A stretch of DNA of 64,000 bases, from assembly GCA_023362775.1 (NCBI GenBank), contig JALMGJ010000005.1:40357463-40421462 (forward strand). Direction: 5' to 3'. Under the pieces are notes generated by a model that was not told the DNA's origin, searched no databases, and saw only the letters and a list, made by a program, of their open reading frames with translations. The position numbers and the translations under genes are program-made. Of this stretch, positions 12,177 through 21,612 are shown one piece after another (the first letter of the stretch is position 1; each line of letters begins with the position of its first letter). Source of the DNA: Charina bottae. Taxonomy: Eukaryota; Chordata; Lepidosauria; Squamata; Charinaidae.

Positions 12177-13515
12177 CCTTCCCCCCAAAGATAACATTTA
12201 TTTAATTATTTCCTTCTTACTACTATTCTATATATTCCTGTCTACTATAATAAAAATCAAACTAAAAACATATAAATTGTCTGCCATTATACTTGATAAT
12301 ACAACTATTTTAATAATCTTTATCATATTAAACCCAAAACCAAACATTTATTATTTTTATATTATACCTTAATAATCTTAATTCAAATTGCTAAAGATAA
12401 ATGAAGTCACCCAAACCCTAAAAGCAATCCAGATAAATATTCTTAAACCCTTATCCCACTTCAAAATAAACCAGAGCATTTACATATCCCCACAATACGC
12501 ACAGAGCTTTTTTCTTTAAAAAATCGAACAGCCCAACTGCCCCCCTCAAAAACTCTGACTTCTCTTCAGAAGACCTCCCACACATAATAACCCCTTCTTT
12601 TCCATGGCGTTCCATCAGAAGTTCAGTTTCCCTTATGGCTTGCAACTTGATCTCTCCCATTAATTTCTTCAACTTGACTATCCAATCTTCATCCAGCATT
12701 TCAACAAAAGTCCCGATCTCACTCTTATAAGAGACATTTCTGTCACTGTTATATTCCTCAGTTTCATCCACAACATCCCCAACCAGATGACACATTTTAG
12801 ACCTCATATTTTCCACAATATCCTGAATGCCTTGCATAAAAACTTGGTAAGAATCACAAAGAATCTGTTTAAAATCTTGGTGGAAGTCAGAGAAAGTCTG
12901 ATTAAAATCCTCCATGTCTCACACAGTAGATTATGGCACCCCTAGGATCTTAACCAGCGAAAGTCGAAGATATGGAATGTGTTTACACAAGCAAAAGTGA
13001 GATTTGCAGACAGTTCCCCAGGGAAAGTTGAAACAGAAAGCTGAAAGTTCAGAGCAACCGATTCAACATGTAGGAAAATGCTAATATCTTCAAATTTAGT
13101 ACAAAAATAATAAAAGGGAGATAATTAATTACTCTCAATCATTAATATTTGGATGGAAAGCAAAGTTGAAAACTTAAAAAGAATTTTAAAAAAAAAATTA
13201 ATCCCAAAAATCACGATAAGCACCAAGAGAACCGGTTTCTCCTTGCTATAGAAAGCCTCTCTTAGGGTATGCGTATATATATATATATAGCTGCTCTTAC
13301 CAGTCAAGCGCAAACGCTGTTTGCGATCTTCTGGCTGTAAGCAGCCATCCGGAGGACAGATGGGGTGATTTCAAGCATTTTCCTTTTTCCGGAAAAACAC
13401 TCCTGGGCTTCAGGAAAAACCTGCCTGAGCCCGAAAAAACTGCCACGTTGTCAGTTCTGCCCGCTAAGCCCGCAGACACAGCTGTTAAATCCGCCATATC
13501 CCCACCGGAAGTCGA
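12177..13515 (-). mobile_element. HAL1-like non-LTR element, copy A (3' truncated)
   Basis: Aligns on the minus strand with the complete element at 47088-49609. Shared parts are a 5' untranslated region (for example CACCAAGAG and AAAGCCTCTCTTAGGGTA on the plus strand), the 155-codon ORF, and the start of the 3' untranslated region (TACTACTATTCTAT, TTCCTGTCTACTATAATAAA). Its 3' end is replaced by the microsatellite at 11939-12168. No reverse transcriptase is present. Copy A has no solo LTR, so it shows the pre-insertion state of copy B. Confidence 0.7.
12451..12915 (-). CDS. ORF of HAL1-like copy A (154 aa)
   Basis: Residues 1-40 are amphipathic and could form a coiled coil (MEDFNQTFSDFHQDFKQI). 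The middle is acidic, and residues about 106-154 hold the best conserved part: GKEGVIM, then a RGAVGLFDF block, then LWGYVNALVYFEVG. It is homologous along its whole length to the ORF at 47636-48112. The N-terminal style resembles L1 ORF1 proteins, but no RRM or C-terminal domain follows; instead a hydrophobic segment precedes the stop. Function unknown. It probably derives from a non-autonomous L1 relative. Confidence 0.55.
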   Translation of the reverse strand: MEDFNQTFSDFHQDFKQILCDSYQVFMQGIQDIVENMRSKMCHLVGDVVDETEEYNSDRNVSYKSEIGTFVEMLDEDWIVKLKKLMGEIKLQAIRETELLMERHGKEGVIMCGRSSEEKSEFLRGAVGLFDFLKKKALCVLWGYVNALVYFEVG

Positions 13516-13548
13516 GCAGGGAGTTGGTCTTCGTATTCTATGGTTCTA

Positions 13549-13586
13549 TGAATTTATGAATTTATGAATTTATGAATTTATGAATA

Positions 13587-13630
<44 letters not shown>
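13549..13630. repeat. Microsatellites (ATGAATTT)n and (ATG)n
   Basis: About 4.5 units of an 8-base repeat followed by about 15 units of ATG. It lies just beyond the 5' end of HAL1-like copy A. Confidence 0.95.
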
Positions 13631-13631
<1 letters not shown>

Positions 13632-13715
13632 ACTTTTCCCCATTCTCAGTGAAGAAGAGATAGGAGATACATACCACCCTGTTTACCTGTACTGATGGGA
13701 AAGACTGAAAGCAGC

Positions 13716-13795
13716 AGGGGTAGACAACTTGGTGCCTGCAACAATAATGAGAACTGCAGATACCATTAGCTGCCTGACCTGATTATTTTACTTGA

Positions 13796-13840
<45 letters not shown>

Positions 13841-14175
13841 TAATATAAAAATGGGAATCTGGCAAAGCAAAACATCAGCTGCCAGCATTATCCAATGGGT
13901 ATTGGATTATCCCCATAGGCAGTGTCAGAAAATAAAGATACGGGTGTCTAGTATTTTCTTTCAAAGTGTCCCCATCAGCTGAGGGGGAAAAGAGAAACAG
14001 AGAGAAGTAGAAAGTGGACTGCCATATCCATTCTGTCTATAGAGGGAGTTGGGGAATAACCTCACCAGCTTAACTTCTGGTAAAGGGGTCTTCTATGACT
14101 GGTCCTGCACACCATGAGGGCACCCACAAAAATTCCGTTTGCACACCAGTCCAAAAAGATTGCTAACTACTGACT
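13716..14175. mobile_element. Possible non-autonomous hAT element
   Basis: The left side reads CAGGGGTAGACAACTTGG and the right side ends AAAGATTGCTAACTACTG, the usual look of hAT ends. The ends pair only loosely and I found no convincing 8-bp target duplication. The interior contains the (AAT)n run at 13796-13836. Confidence 0.3.
13796..13836. repeat. (AAT)n microsatellite
   Basis: About 13 units. Confidence 0.95.
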
Positions 14176-14739
14176 TACAGCAATTGTATGCACTGCCTAC
14201 ATAGAATTCCTGGTCACATGCAGTACCATAACTGACTTCCCCTAGTTACTGCTCTGTTCCAGAGCTTTCCTGTTAATGCAGAGATGTCAGGTGGAGAAGG
14301 TGGAGTTGGCGGATACATCCCGGCCTTCCCTCCTTTTTAAGATTTGAAAATGCATGAAGAGGGCTCACTACATGCAGCTTCTTTCAATAACACCTGCCAC
14401 ATCCCAATAATTTCTTTGTAAATTAAAGGCTGCAAGATGACTGTCTCACTGGATAAAGAAAAACCCAGTCTCCCAAATTCAACCATACCTGAAGAACTGG
14501 AAATTATTTAAGGAACACAAATACCTGTCTGTAGGAGTTAAGTTTCCTAATCATTTTTTCTTGCCCACGTCAATCGTTCTGCATTCCTATGAATCAGTTT
14601 CCTTGTTTGTGAATTATTTTTTTATTATTATTTTTTTAAGGGAAAAAGAGTCAGGCTGTAGGGATTTTTTTTCTGTTTGAGATTTTATGAATGCAGAAAT
14701 GGGACTCTAGAGGGGACTAAAGCTCCAGCCAGGAAAAAG

Positions 14740-15190
14740 AACAGTGACTTGCAATATGACACATAAAGGTATGATGCTTGAGGCATTTCAAAGGATCTTT
14801 GAAGAACTGGGAGAGAAACATATAACTAAACTGACAGCAATAATTTCTACACCTGCCAACGTATTTCTTAAAGAAGATTTTAAAGAAGAAGCCAAAGATG
14901 TACTGTAAAAGATATGGAAGAAAAAATCCCAAATGATATGGAAATATTGGAAAATGAAGAAACTGTGGAATATAAGATAGAGATGATTGTTAAATTGGAA
15001 GTACATATGACAAATCAAGAGATGAAAAATGACCTGGGCAAGGAATTATTACTGGATTTACAAAATAAGGTTTCTAGAGTCTTGAAGAAATTTTTGAGAT
15101 GGAAGAAAAAAAGTTTGAATGGAGAATCAACCCTATGACATCAACTTGATGAATTAAAGATTAAGACTGTTAGAGGCAAAAGGAAGGAAT
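14740..15190 (+). pseudogene. Degenerate L1 ORF1 remnant
   Basis: From the ATG at 14756 the frame reads an L1-ORF1-like N-terminus with phrases MLEAFQRIFEELGEK and TKLTAIISTPA, and stops at 14906 after 50 codons. A further Lys/Glu-rich coiled-coil-like frame runs from 14914 to 15138. ORF1 of L1 is the RNA-binding trimer of the retrotransposition complex; here it is broken and lacks its RNA-binding part. The assignment rests on recognition of the phrase pattern only. Confidence 0.45.
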
Positions 15191-15193
15191 ATA

Positions 15194-15655
15194 CAGGTAC
15201 CCGTCACTTAACAACTGTTTGTTTAATGACAGTCTAAAGCAGGGCTTTCCAAAGTTTTCCCGCGGCGACACACCAACCGCCGTTGGTGTGTTGCCACGGG
15301 AAAACCCGGAAGTGCCGCCGTTGCAGCAGCGCGCAAAAACCCGGAAGCGCTGCTGCCGCTTTCAGATTTTTGCGCGCCGCCGTTGGTGTGTCGCCGCGGG
15401 AAAACCCGGAAGTGCTGATGATGATCAGCGCTTCCGGGTTGTGTGGCGCCACACAGTTTGGAAAGCTCTGGTCTAAAGTTATGACCTGTACTTGCACTTA
15501 CAACCATTGCAAACCATTGCACCACCACACGGTCATGTGATCACAGTTCAGGCACTTAGCAGCCAGCTCGCACTTGCAGCATCCTACGGTCACGTTTGTG
15601 ATTTGTGACCTTTTTTGCTGGTTTCCAGCATATAAACTGGACTGGAAACCAAGGG
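15194..15655. mobile_element. Older DNA transposon interrupted by a hAT MITE
   Basis: CAGGTACCCGTCACTTAACA begins a sequence that resumes after 15478 with TTATGACCTGTACTTGCACT and continues through GGTCATGTGATCACAGTTC. This is a squamate Tigger-like style with repeated 'cttacaacc / gtcatgtgatc' phrases. The hAT MITE at 15240-15470 splits it. Confidence 0.5.
15240..15470. mobile_element. hAT MITE, family CAG(G/A)GCTTTCCAAA, copy 1
   Basis: Terminal inverted repeats are CAGGGCTTTCCAAA and TTTGGAAAGCTCTG. The 8-bp target duplication GTCTAAAG is perfect (15232-15239 and 15471-15478), which identifies the hAT superfamily. The 231-bp GC-rich interior holds inverted and direct repeats of CCGCCGTTGGTGTGT and AAAACCCGGAAG. 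Confidence 0.93.
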
Positions 15656-16984
15656 CAAATACAGTAAAACCTTGATTTAGTGGATGTCAATGCGTCAGAC
15701 TTCGCATGGAATAGATCAGTTTCTTGTACTGATTAATGTCATTTGTGTGATGATTTCACTACACATATGATATAAACTTATGCAACTGATATAATTTGTA
15801 TTATTTGCATACTTATATCATTAGGCAAATTATGCAAATCACAAGTGACACTCTCCAATTTATTAGATGTACATGAGTAATGGGCACCTCTCCCTCAATT
15901 CATTCATTAAAACAAGATTTCACTATACACTTTGTTTTCTGCCTTGGCCAGGAGATCAAGAATGACAGAAAGGCTGCACCCCATCTTTCCCAGGAAGAAT
16001 ACGATGGCTGGAGGGAGACTTACCAGAATCCAGGGGTGGTCTTACTCTTAGTCACTTTGAGAAGTGGACTGGGATTTGAGAAGTGGCATTTGGGGCATTG
16101 GTGCTCTCTGGAATAACTTGCCACAGCCACAAAATAATACAGTAGGACCACCCCAGAATGTAGGACAGCTGTCTGGTTGGCTGGCTAGCAACTAAACGAC
16201 AGTGCTTCTGCCACTGTAGAGGGGGCAAGCAGAAGAAACATATAAGTCCTTCCATCTTGAAGAGCTTCATTCTTCCCTTCCTGACAGAAAGAACACTTGG
16301 CTCCCGCTGCTGGTTGCCTTAGATCTAGCAAACTGCAAAAAACGTGTGAACATATTATCCCTTTAATCAGATATCTAAACACAACTGAATATGTGTATGG
16401 ATATATGCACAAAAAACAGAATGGGGGGGGGGTTGCTTTACCACCTGCACTTTGTAAGCCAGCTATAAAAATAATTTGTTTTAAACAATAAACAACACAC
16501 AAAACTGCATAAAAATAATTTGTTTTAAACAATAAGCAATACACAAAACTGCATTTTTTCATTCTATATTTAAAATGGCAAATTAATTCAAACATTCATA
16601 TTTCTATAAAAACGCTTTTAAATGAGCTTTCATGTTCATTGAACTCTGCTTCTGCATCTGAGTTCTGCTCCTAGTACCTAATGTTTGAAAAGATTAATAC
16701 AGATCAGTGTGACACCAGCAGGCATATGTAGGAAATACATATTTAACTGGCAGTAGCTTTGCCTCTGAGATACAAGATCCGGGCTGTTTATAGATAAGTC
16801 TCTTATTATGTGGTAACCTGCTTCATTCATAAGATTTTAGGGAGGGAAGGCTCAGAGGATGTCATTCAACCTATCCACTGCAGATTTTATGCATGTTTCT
16901 GGGTATAGCATTGTAGCTTTCAAATACTTTGAAAAAAATATTTTGATCAACGTTCAGAATATGGCAACACACTCACACAGACAT
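15656..16984. other. Unique intron sequence with a local tandem duplication
   Basis: No gene recognised. A 44-bp unit is duplicated in tandem at 16465-16508 and 16509-16552 (shared phrase AAAATAATTTGTTTTAAACA) with a few differences. A poly-G run lies near 16424. Confidence 0.6.
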
Positions 16985-17897
16985 GTATGTAGTGGCCTTC
17001 AGGGGCATTGCTCCGCAAGTGGCCGGTTGTGAGAACCTGTTTCTCAAGTTGGGTTCCCGAGAACAGTTGGGCATGTTGCTACTGTACCAGCCCCCCTGCT
17101 GCGTAGCAACCTCCCTGCCTGAGCTGCTGGAGGCCATCTCAGGGTTGGCGGTGGAATTCCCCAGGCTTATGGTTTTGGGGGACTTCAACCTGCCGTCCCT
17201 GGGGCATGCCTTGGAGGCGGCTCGGGAGTTCATGGCTACCATGGCAGCCATGAGCCTGTCCCAGATTATTCAGGACCCGACTCAAGACAGTGGCCTCACC
17301 CCAGACTTGTTTTTCTTGTCAGAGCAATGGCAATGTGACCTGAGGGGAGAGCTACAACTATCCCCATTGTCATGGTCAGAACATGCCCTGGTGGCCCTGA
17401 GTTTCTCTTATGCCACCCCCCTCCACAAGGAGGCTGGACCCATTCGATTGGTTTGCCCCCAGCGACTGATGGACCTGGTAGGGTTTCAGAGGGAGCTGTG
17501 GGTTATACCCGATGATCTGCTGCATGGTCCAGCGGAGGCCCTGGCTACTGCTTGGAATAGAGAGGCAGCCAGGGCCTTGGACAGGATCACACCTGTGCGA
17601 CCTCTCTTGCCTCATCGAAACCAACACTCCCCGTGGTTCACGGAAGAGTTGATTAAGAGATGTCTAGAGCACCGCTGGAGGAAGACAAGGACCGAACCCG
17701 ACCGAACACAAGCTAGAGCCGCTGTTAAGGCCTACCTTGTGGTAAGAGCAGCGAAAAGGCAGTATTTCTCTGCTCTTATTGCATCCGCAGAATGCCACCC
17801 AATGGCCCTGTTTAAGATCACCCGATCCCTTCTGGGGAAGATGGGTGTAGAAACCCACCTACAGGGCCGTGCTGAGGAGTTTTCTGAGCACATATAA
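16983..17897 (+). CDS. Endonuclease-domain ORF of L2-type LINE copy 1 (304 aa)
   Basis: The ORF covers the C-terminal half of an APE-type endonuclease, the enzyme that nicks target DNA to prime reverse transcription. The GDFNLP motif is near residue 62, and LSWSEHALV near residue 136 stands where the family has S-D-H, so the catalytic Asp appears to be Glu. An Arg-rich linker leading toward the reverse transcriptase follows (RCLEHRWRKTRTEP). The N-terminal part of the endonuclease is missing, and the ORF ends at the internal deletion. The long open frame suggests a fairly young copy, but it lacks both ends of what it needs. Confidence 0.75.
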   Translation: MYVVAFRGIAPQVAGCENLFLKLGSREQLGMLLLYQPPCCVATSLPELLEAISGLAVEFPRLMVLGDFNLPSLGHALEAAREFMATMAAMSLSQIIQDPTQDSGLTPDLFFLSEQWQCDLRGELQLSPLSWSEHALVALSFSYATPLHKEAGPIRLVCPQRLMDLVGFQRELWVIPDDLLHGPAEALATAWNREAARALDRITPVRPLLPHRNQHSPWFTEELIKRCLEHRWRKTRTEPDRTQARAAVKAYLVVRAAKRQYFSALIASAECHPMALFKITRSLLGKMGVETHLQGRAEEFSEHI

Positions 17898-18482
17898 CAC
17901 CGCTGCTCCGCAAGCTGCACTGGGTCCAAGTTTGCTTCCAGGTCCAATTCAAGGTGTTGGTTATCACCTTTAAAGCCCTACATGGCATGGGGCCAGGTTA
18001 CCTGAGGGACCGCCTCTTCCCTACTATGTCAACCCGTCCCACCCGATCTTGCAGAGAGGGCATGTTGCAGACCCCGTCAGTAAACGAACTTTGGTTGGCA
18101 GGGTCCAGGAGGTGGGCCTTCTCTGCAGTAGCTCCCACCCTCTGGAACATCCTACCCCCAGAGATGAGGTTGGCCCAATCGCTCCTGGCCTTCTGGAGGA
18201 ATTTGAAGACCTGGCTCTGCTACCTGTCTTGAATCGAGGAGAGGAGTAGGCATGTTTGGGGATGGCTAGTGCCCTAAAGTGATTGTTGCATACAAGGACT
18301 GATCATCAGCCATTGGATTTCATTTTTTATTTTTATTTATATCTATTTTTAGCTCTAATTGTATTTTATATATTGTAATTTTATATATTGTAATTTATTG
18401 TTTTATTGTCTATACTGTTGTAAACTGCCCAGAGTCCCTCCGGTGGGAGGAGATGGGCAGTGACAAATCTAATAAATAAATA
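16985..18482 (+). mobile_element. L2-type LINE, internally deleted copy 1
   Basis: A non-LTR retrotransposon of the L2/CR1-L3 kind. The endonuclease part (ORF 16983-17897) is followed directly by the extreme C-terminus of the reverse transcriptase region (17898-18235) and a 3' UTR with a conserved hairpin and an AATAAATAAATAAA tail. The reverse transcriptase core is absent, so the copy cannot move by itself. The junction lies near 17890-17897, where the upstream text (GAGCA) meets GCACATATAACACC of the downstream region, consistent with microhomology deletion. Confidence 0.85.
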
Positions 18483-19165
18483 AAATAAATGTATATCCAC
18501 TAATCCACTAATTTCAAGAGAGTCAAATTAACTCAAAAAAGACCCATTCCCACAAAAATGTTGTAAACATTTAAACCCAATCAGATGATCTGTTTTGAAT
18601 TTTAATCCTCCAAGAAAAAAGGCTGCAGAGGAAGAGCAGCTGAAAAAGCAAGCCTTTCATGACAAAACTCACTGCTATGGCCTGGCCCACAGAAAACATC
18701 CCCAAATGCAGACTGGATGGAATGGACAGGCCATGCCTACTGCTTCCTGGATGGACCATGGAGGAGGGGCCAATGAAGTCATGAAGCTTTGCCAGTGGCA
18801 TCCTGGTGCAACAGTTTTGGAGATAATAGACACTTCCTGTAGAAATTGGCTGGGGAATCTGTATTTCCCAAATGGTAATTTTGGATCATGTTTCCTTGAC
18901 TGTGTGCTGCCAGAACTACCAGTAAGTAAATTTGGCTGAGTTAGTTCTTGACTGGGTTTACTATGGTGTTGAGTTAACCATGTTTCTGGGCTCATCTGAG
19001 TAGTATGGAGGTAGACTTCCATTTCTTGCCCCGAATCCAGCATTTGGGCATTTTCAGGTGAGCATGCCAATGAAGCATGCACCAGCAGGGAGGCAGATAA
19101 GCAAGGAGTCCACTCCAGCATCAATGCAGTGTAATCCATAATTCAAGGCAGCAACATGCTTATGT
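18483..19165. other. Unique intron sequence
   Basis: Nothing recognised. Open frames on both strands (18595-18939 plus, 18675-19139 minus) show no domain and overlap each other. Confidence 0.45.
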
Positions 19166-19173
19166 CTCTATAG

Positions 19174-19476
19174 CAGGGCTTTCCAAAGTGCCGCCACTGG
19201 CGACACACCAGCAGTGGCGGCGGCGGTAGCGTGGCGGTGGCGCACGCGCGCACAGCAGCGGCGCAGGGGGGCGTGCGGCGGCACGCACATGCACAGCGGC
19301 GGCACGGGGGGTGTGCGGCGGCGCGCGTCTGCACGGCGGCGGCGGCAGCGGCTGCAGCCTCCGCTAAAACGCAGAAGCACTGATCCCGCGCCGCCGCTTC
19401 CGGGTGGTGTGGCGACACACCACGCTGTGTGTGGCAACACACTTTTGTGTCGCGACACACAGTTTGGAAAGCTCTG
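19174..19476. mobile_element. hAT MITE, family CAG(G/A)GCTTTCCAAA, copy 2
   Basis: Ends CAGGGCTTTCCAAAG and CAGTTTGGAAAGCTCTG, with a perfect 8-bp target duplication CTCTATAG (19166-19173, 19477-19484). The 303-bp interior is rich in GGCGGC triplets and shares the 'gcgacacac' phrase with the other copies, but little else. Confidence 0.93.
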
Positions 19477-19525
19477 CTCTATAGTAACATTTACTGCTGT
19501 AGGAAAAGCAGTGCTAATTCTTCAT

Positions 19526-19635
19526 CACTGATTTTCAACCTTGGCAACTTTAAGATGTGTCGACTTCAACTCCCAGAATTCCCTAGCCAGCATGAAGTCC
19601 ACACATCTTAAAGTTGCCAAGGTTGAAAAACACTG
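19526..19635. mobile_element. hAT MITE, family CAGTGTTTCTCAACC, copy
   Basis: The arms are nearly complementary: TTTTCAACCTTGGCAACTTT on the left and AAAGTTGCCAAGGTTGAAAA on the right. The centre contains CAACTCCCAGAATTCC. A target duplication is not clear. Confidence 0.75.
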
Positions 19636-20463
19636 TTCAATATTATGCCACAGCTCCACGTGGTCAGTGATGGCTTCATGGCATCATGGGGCAGGGGATC
19701 ATCTTGTTCCATAGGTGGATCTGGAAGAGCCTTAGGTCAAAATGGCTCAAAAAATAAAAATCAAACCTAGGCAGGGGAGAGTATTTTTTTATATTAGATA
19801 TCAAGTTTTTACATTTGTTGAGAAGTGGACTTTGTTTATAAATCTCTGGATCAATCATTCTGAAGACAAGGTATAACCATATTTTTTTATTTTTTTATTT
19901 TTTTTTCACATTTTAAAGTTTGTATTAGTACTCTCATTGTTTTGCATATTACTACTGGATATTCCAAATCCCTTGATAAGTCTTATGGCTTAGTAGTGAA
20001 ATTATTTCTTTATCAGATTGGAATTTATCCAAATAAGATTTGAAAACCTTGCTTATGTTCTTTCTCTCTATTTTCATCCCAAAGGAAGCATAGAACTTGA
20101 TATACTGTATTTTGAGAGTGATTGTGAAATAACTGATTCATATAGGACATATTATTTTTTATCAAAAGAAGTAAATCCAGAAAGGAACACACACACTTCT
20201 GAAAAACATCCCCATAAAACAAACCTTTGATGCTTTTAAGCCACACCAAGATTTTTTTCTACAAGCTACTCCCAGACATGTTAAACAGCAAAGTTTTGCC
20301 CTGATATGCAGTTACTTGTATCAAAGCAAATCAGCTGAAACTACGTTCCTGACAAGTCACTTAGATACAAAAGATGTGCAAAACACGTTGACACCCATGT
20401 CAAGGAAATGGAACTGGTTCCATGCTATGAGATATCATAGCCAAACTAATAGAGGCTTTAAAG

Positions 20464-20778
20464 CAGAGCTTTCCAAACTTTTCATGTTGGTGACACACTT
20501 TTTAGACATGCATCATTTTGCGACACACTCTTACAGCAGGGCACAAGGCAGGCACTAGGACCTGTGCGGAATCACAGCAGGTTTGGAGGCAGCAAGGCAC
20601 AAGGCAGGCACTAGGACCTGCACGGAATCACAGCAGGTTTGGAGGCAGCAAGGCACAAGGCAGGAACTAGGACCTGCACGGAATCCTGGCAGGACTCCGA
20701 GGCAGCAGCAGCCGCGACACACCCAGTCACTGCAGCCGACACACTAACGTGTCGCGACACACAGTTTGGAAAGCTCTG
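20464..20778. mobile_element. hAT MITE, family CAG(G/A)GCTTTCCAAA, copy 3, with internal tandem repeat
   Basis: Ends CAGAGCTTTCCAAAC and GTTTGGAAAGCTCTG. Flanks CTTTAAAG (20456-20463) and TTTTAAAG (20779-20786) match at 7 of 8 bases. The interior holds a 56-bp tandem repeat (units starting at 20541, 20597 and 20653; each begins GCACAAGGCAGG). Confidence 0.9.
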
Positions 20779-21480
20779 TTTTAAAGGATGACTCCACCCA
20801 TCTGCACCCTCTAGCATCCACCGTTAATGATTAAATTATGGCCAAACGGAATAAGCCTCAAATCCATTTTCCCTTATGAATTATTATTAATTCCAATATA
20901 CAGAGGACTAAGTTTAAGTTGCAGAATGGGAATTAAACAGATCACCCAGGTACTTTGCCATGAACACAGTCCATTGGTTTCTAGTCAGTTAACATCAGAG
21001 CACTGGCACCTGTGCATTGGTAGGGCAGCAATGCCTATTTTGCACTGTAGGGTTCTGTTACTCAGTCACATCATATGGTGGGTGGGTGATTTCCTGGAGG
21101 AAAAGTTCCATATTCCAATTTTGCTGACTATCCCTTTTTTATCCAGCCCTGTTGTTGACAGGGAATCCCTGAGTTACCCGTTATCCCTGAGATAAACCAC
21201 TATCTTCCAACTCATACATCATATTTCTACTATATTGTTCTTTCCCACAAAGCTAGGAAGCTGCATACCATTCTTTATCATTCCCTGAACTCTTCTTGTT
21301 ATACTTTGTTTTCCTCTTTGTTCTTGTTGATGCCATATAAAGTATGCATTTCACACAGACACAAGCCAAGCATATTCTATTTGTGTAGCATTCAGAGCAC
21401 TATCAATATGGGATCATTGTGCACATTTTGTTCTTCTGCTTGCGCTAAGCTCTCCAAGTGCTGGCCTACACCACCCTCTA

Positions 21481-21612
21481 GGCTAGGGATGCGTAAGCCT
21501 TGGCCTTCTAGATGCTATTGGGTTACAGAATCCATTAGCCCCAGCCAGCATTGTAATGTTTAGAATGTTGTAGTCCAACAACATCTGTAGAGCTACAGGT
21601 TCCTCATCTATG
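21481..21612. mobile_element. Squamate MITE with 'gttgtagtccaacaacatct' phrase
   Basis: The left end reads GATGCGTAAGCCTTGGCCTT and the right half GTTGTAGTCCAACAACATCT then AGCTACAGGTTCCTCATC. This matches a common reptile dispersed repeat by memory. Ends and target duplication are uncertain. Confidence 0.45.

Noticed and set aside
11907..12372. Open frames with Tyr/Ile/Thr/His repeats
   Set aside because: They are translations of the compound microsatellite and have no coding meaning.
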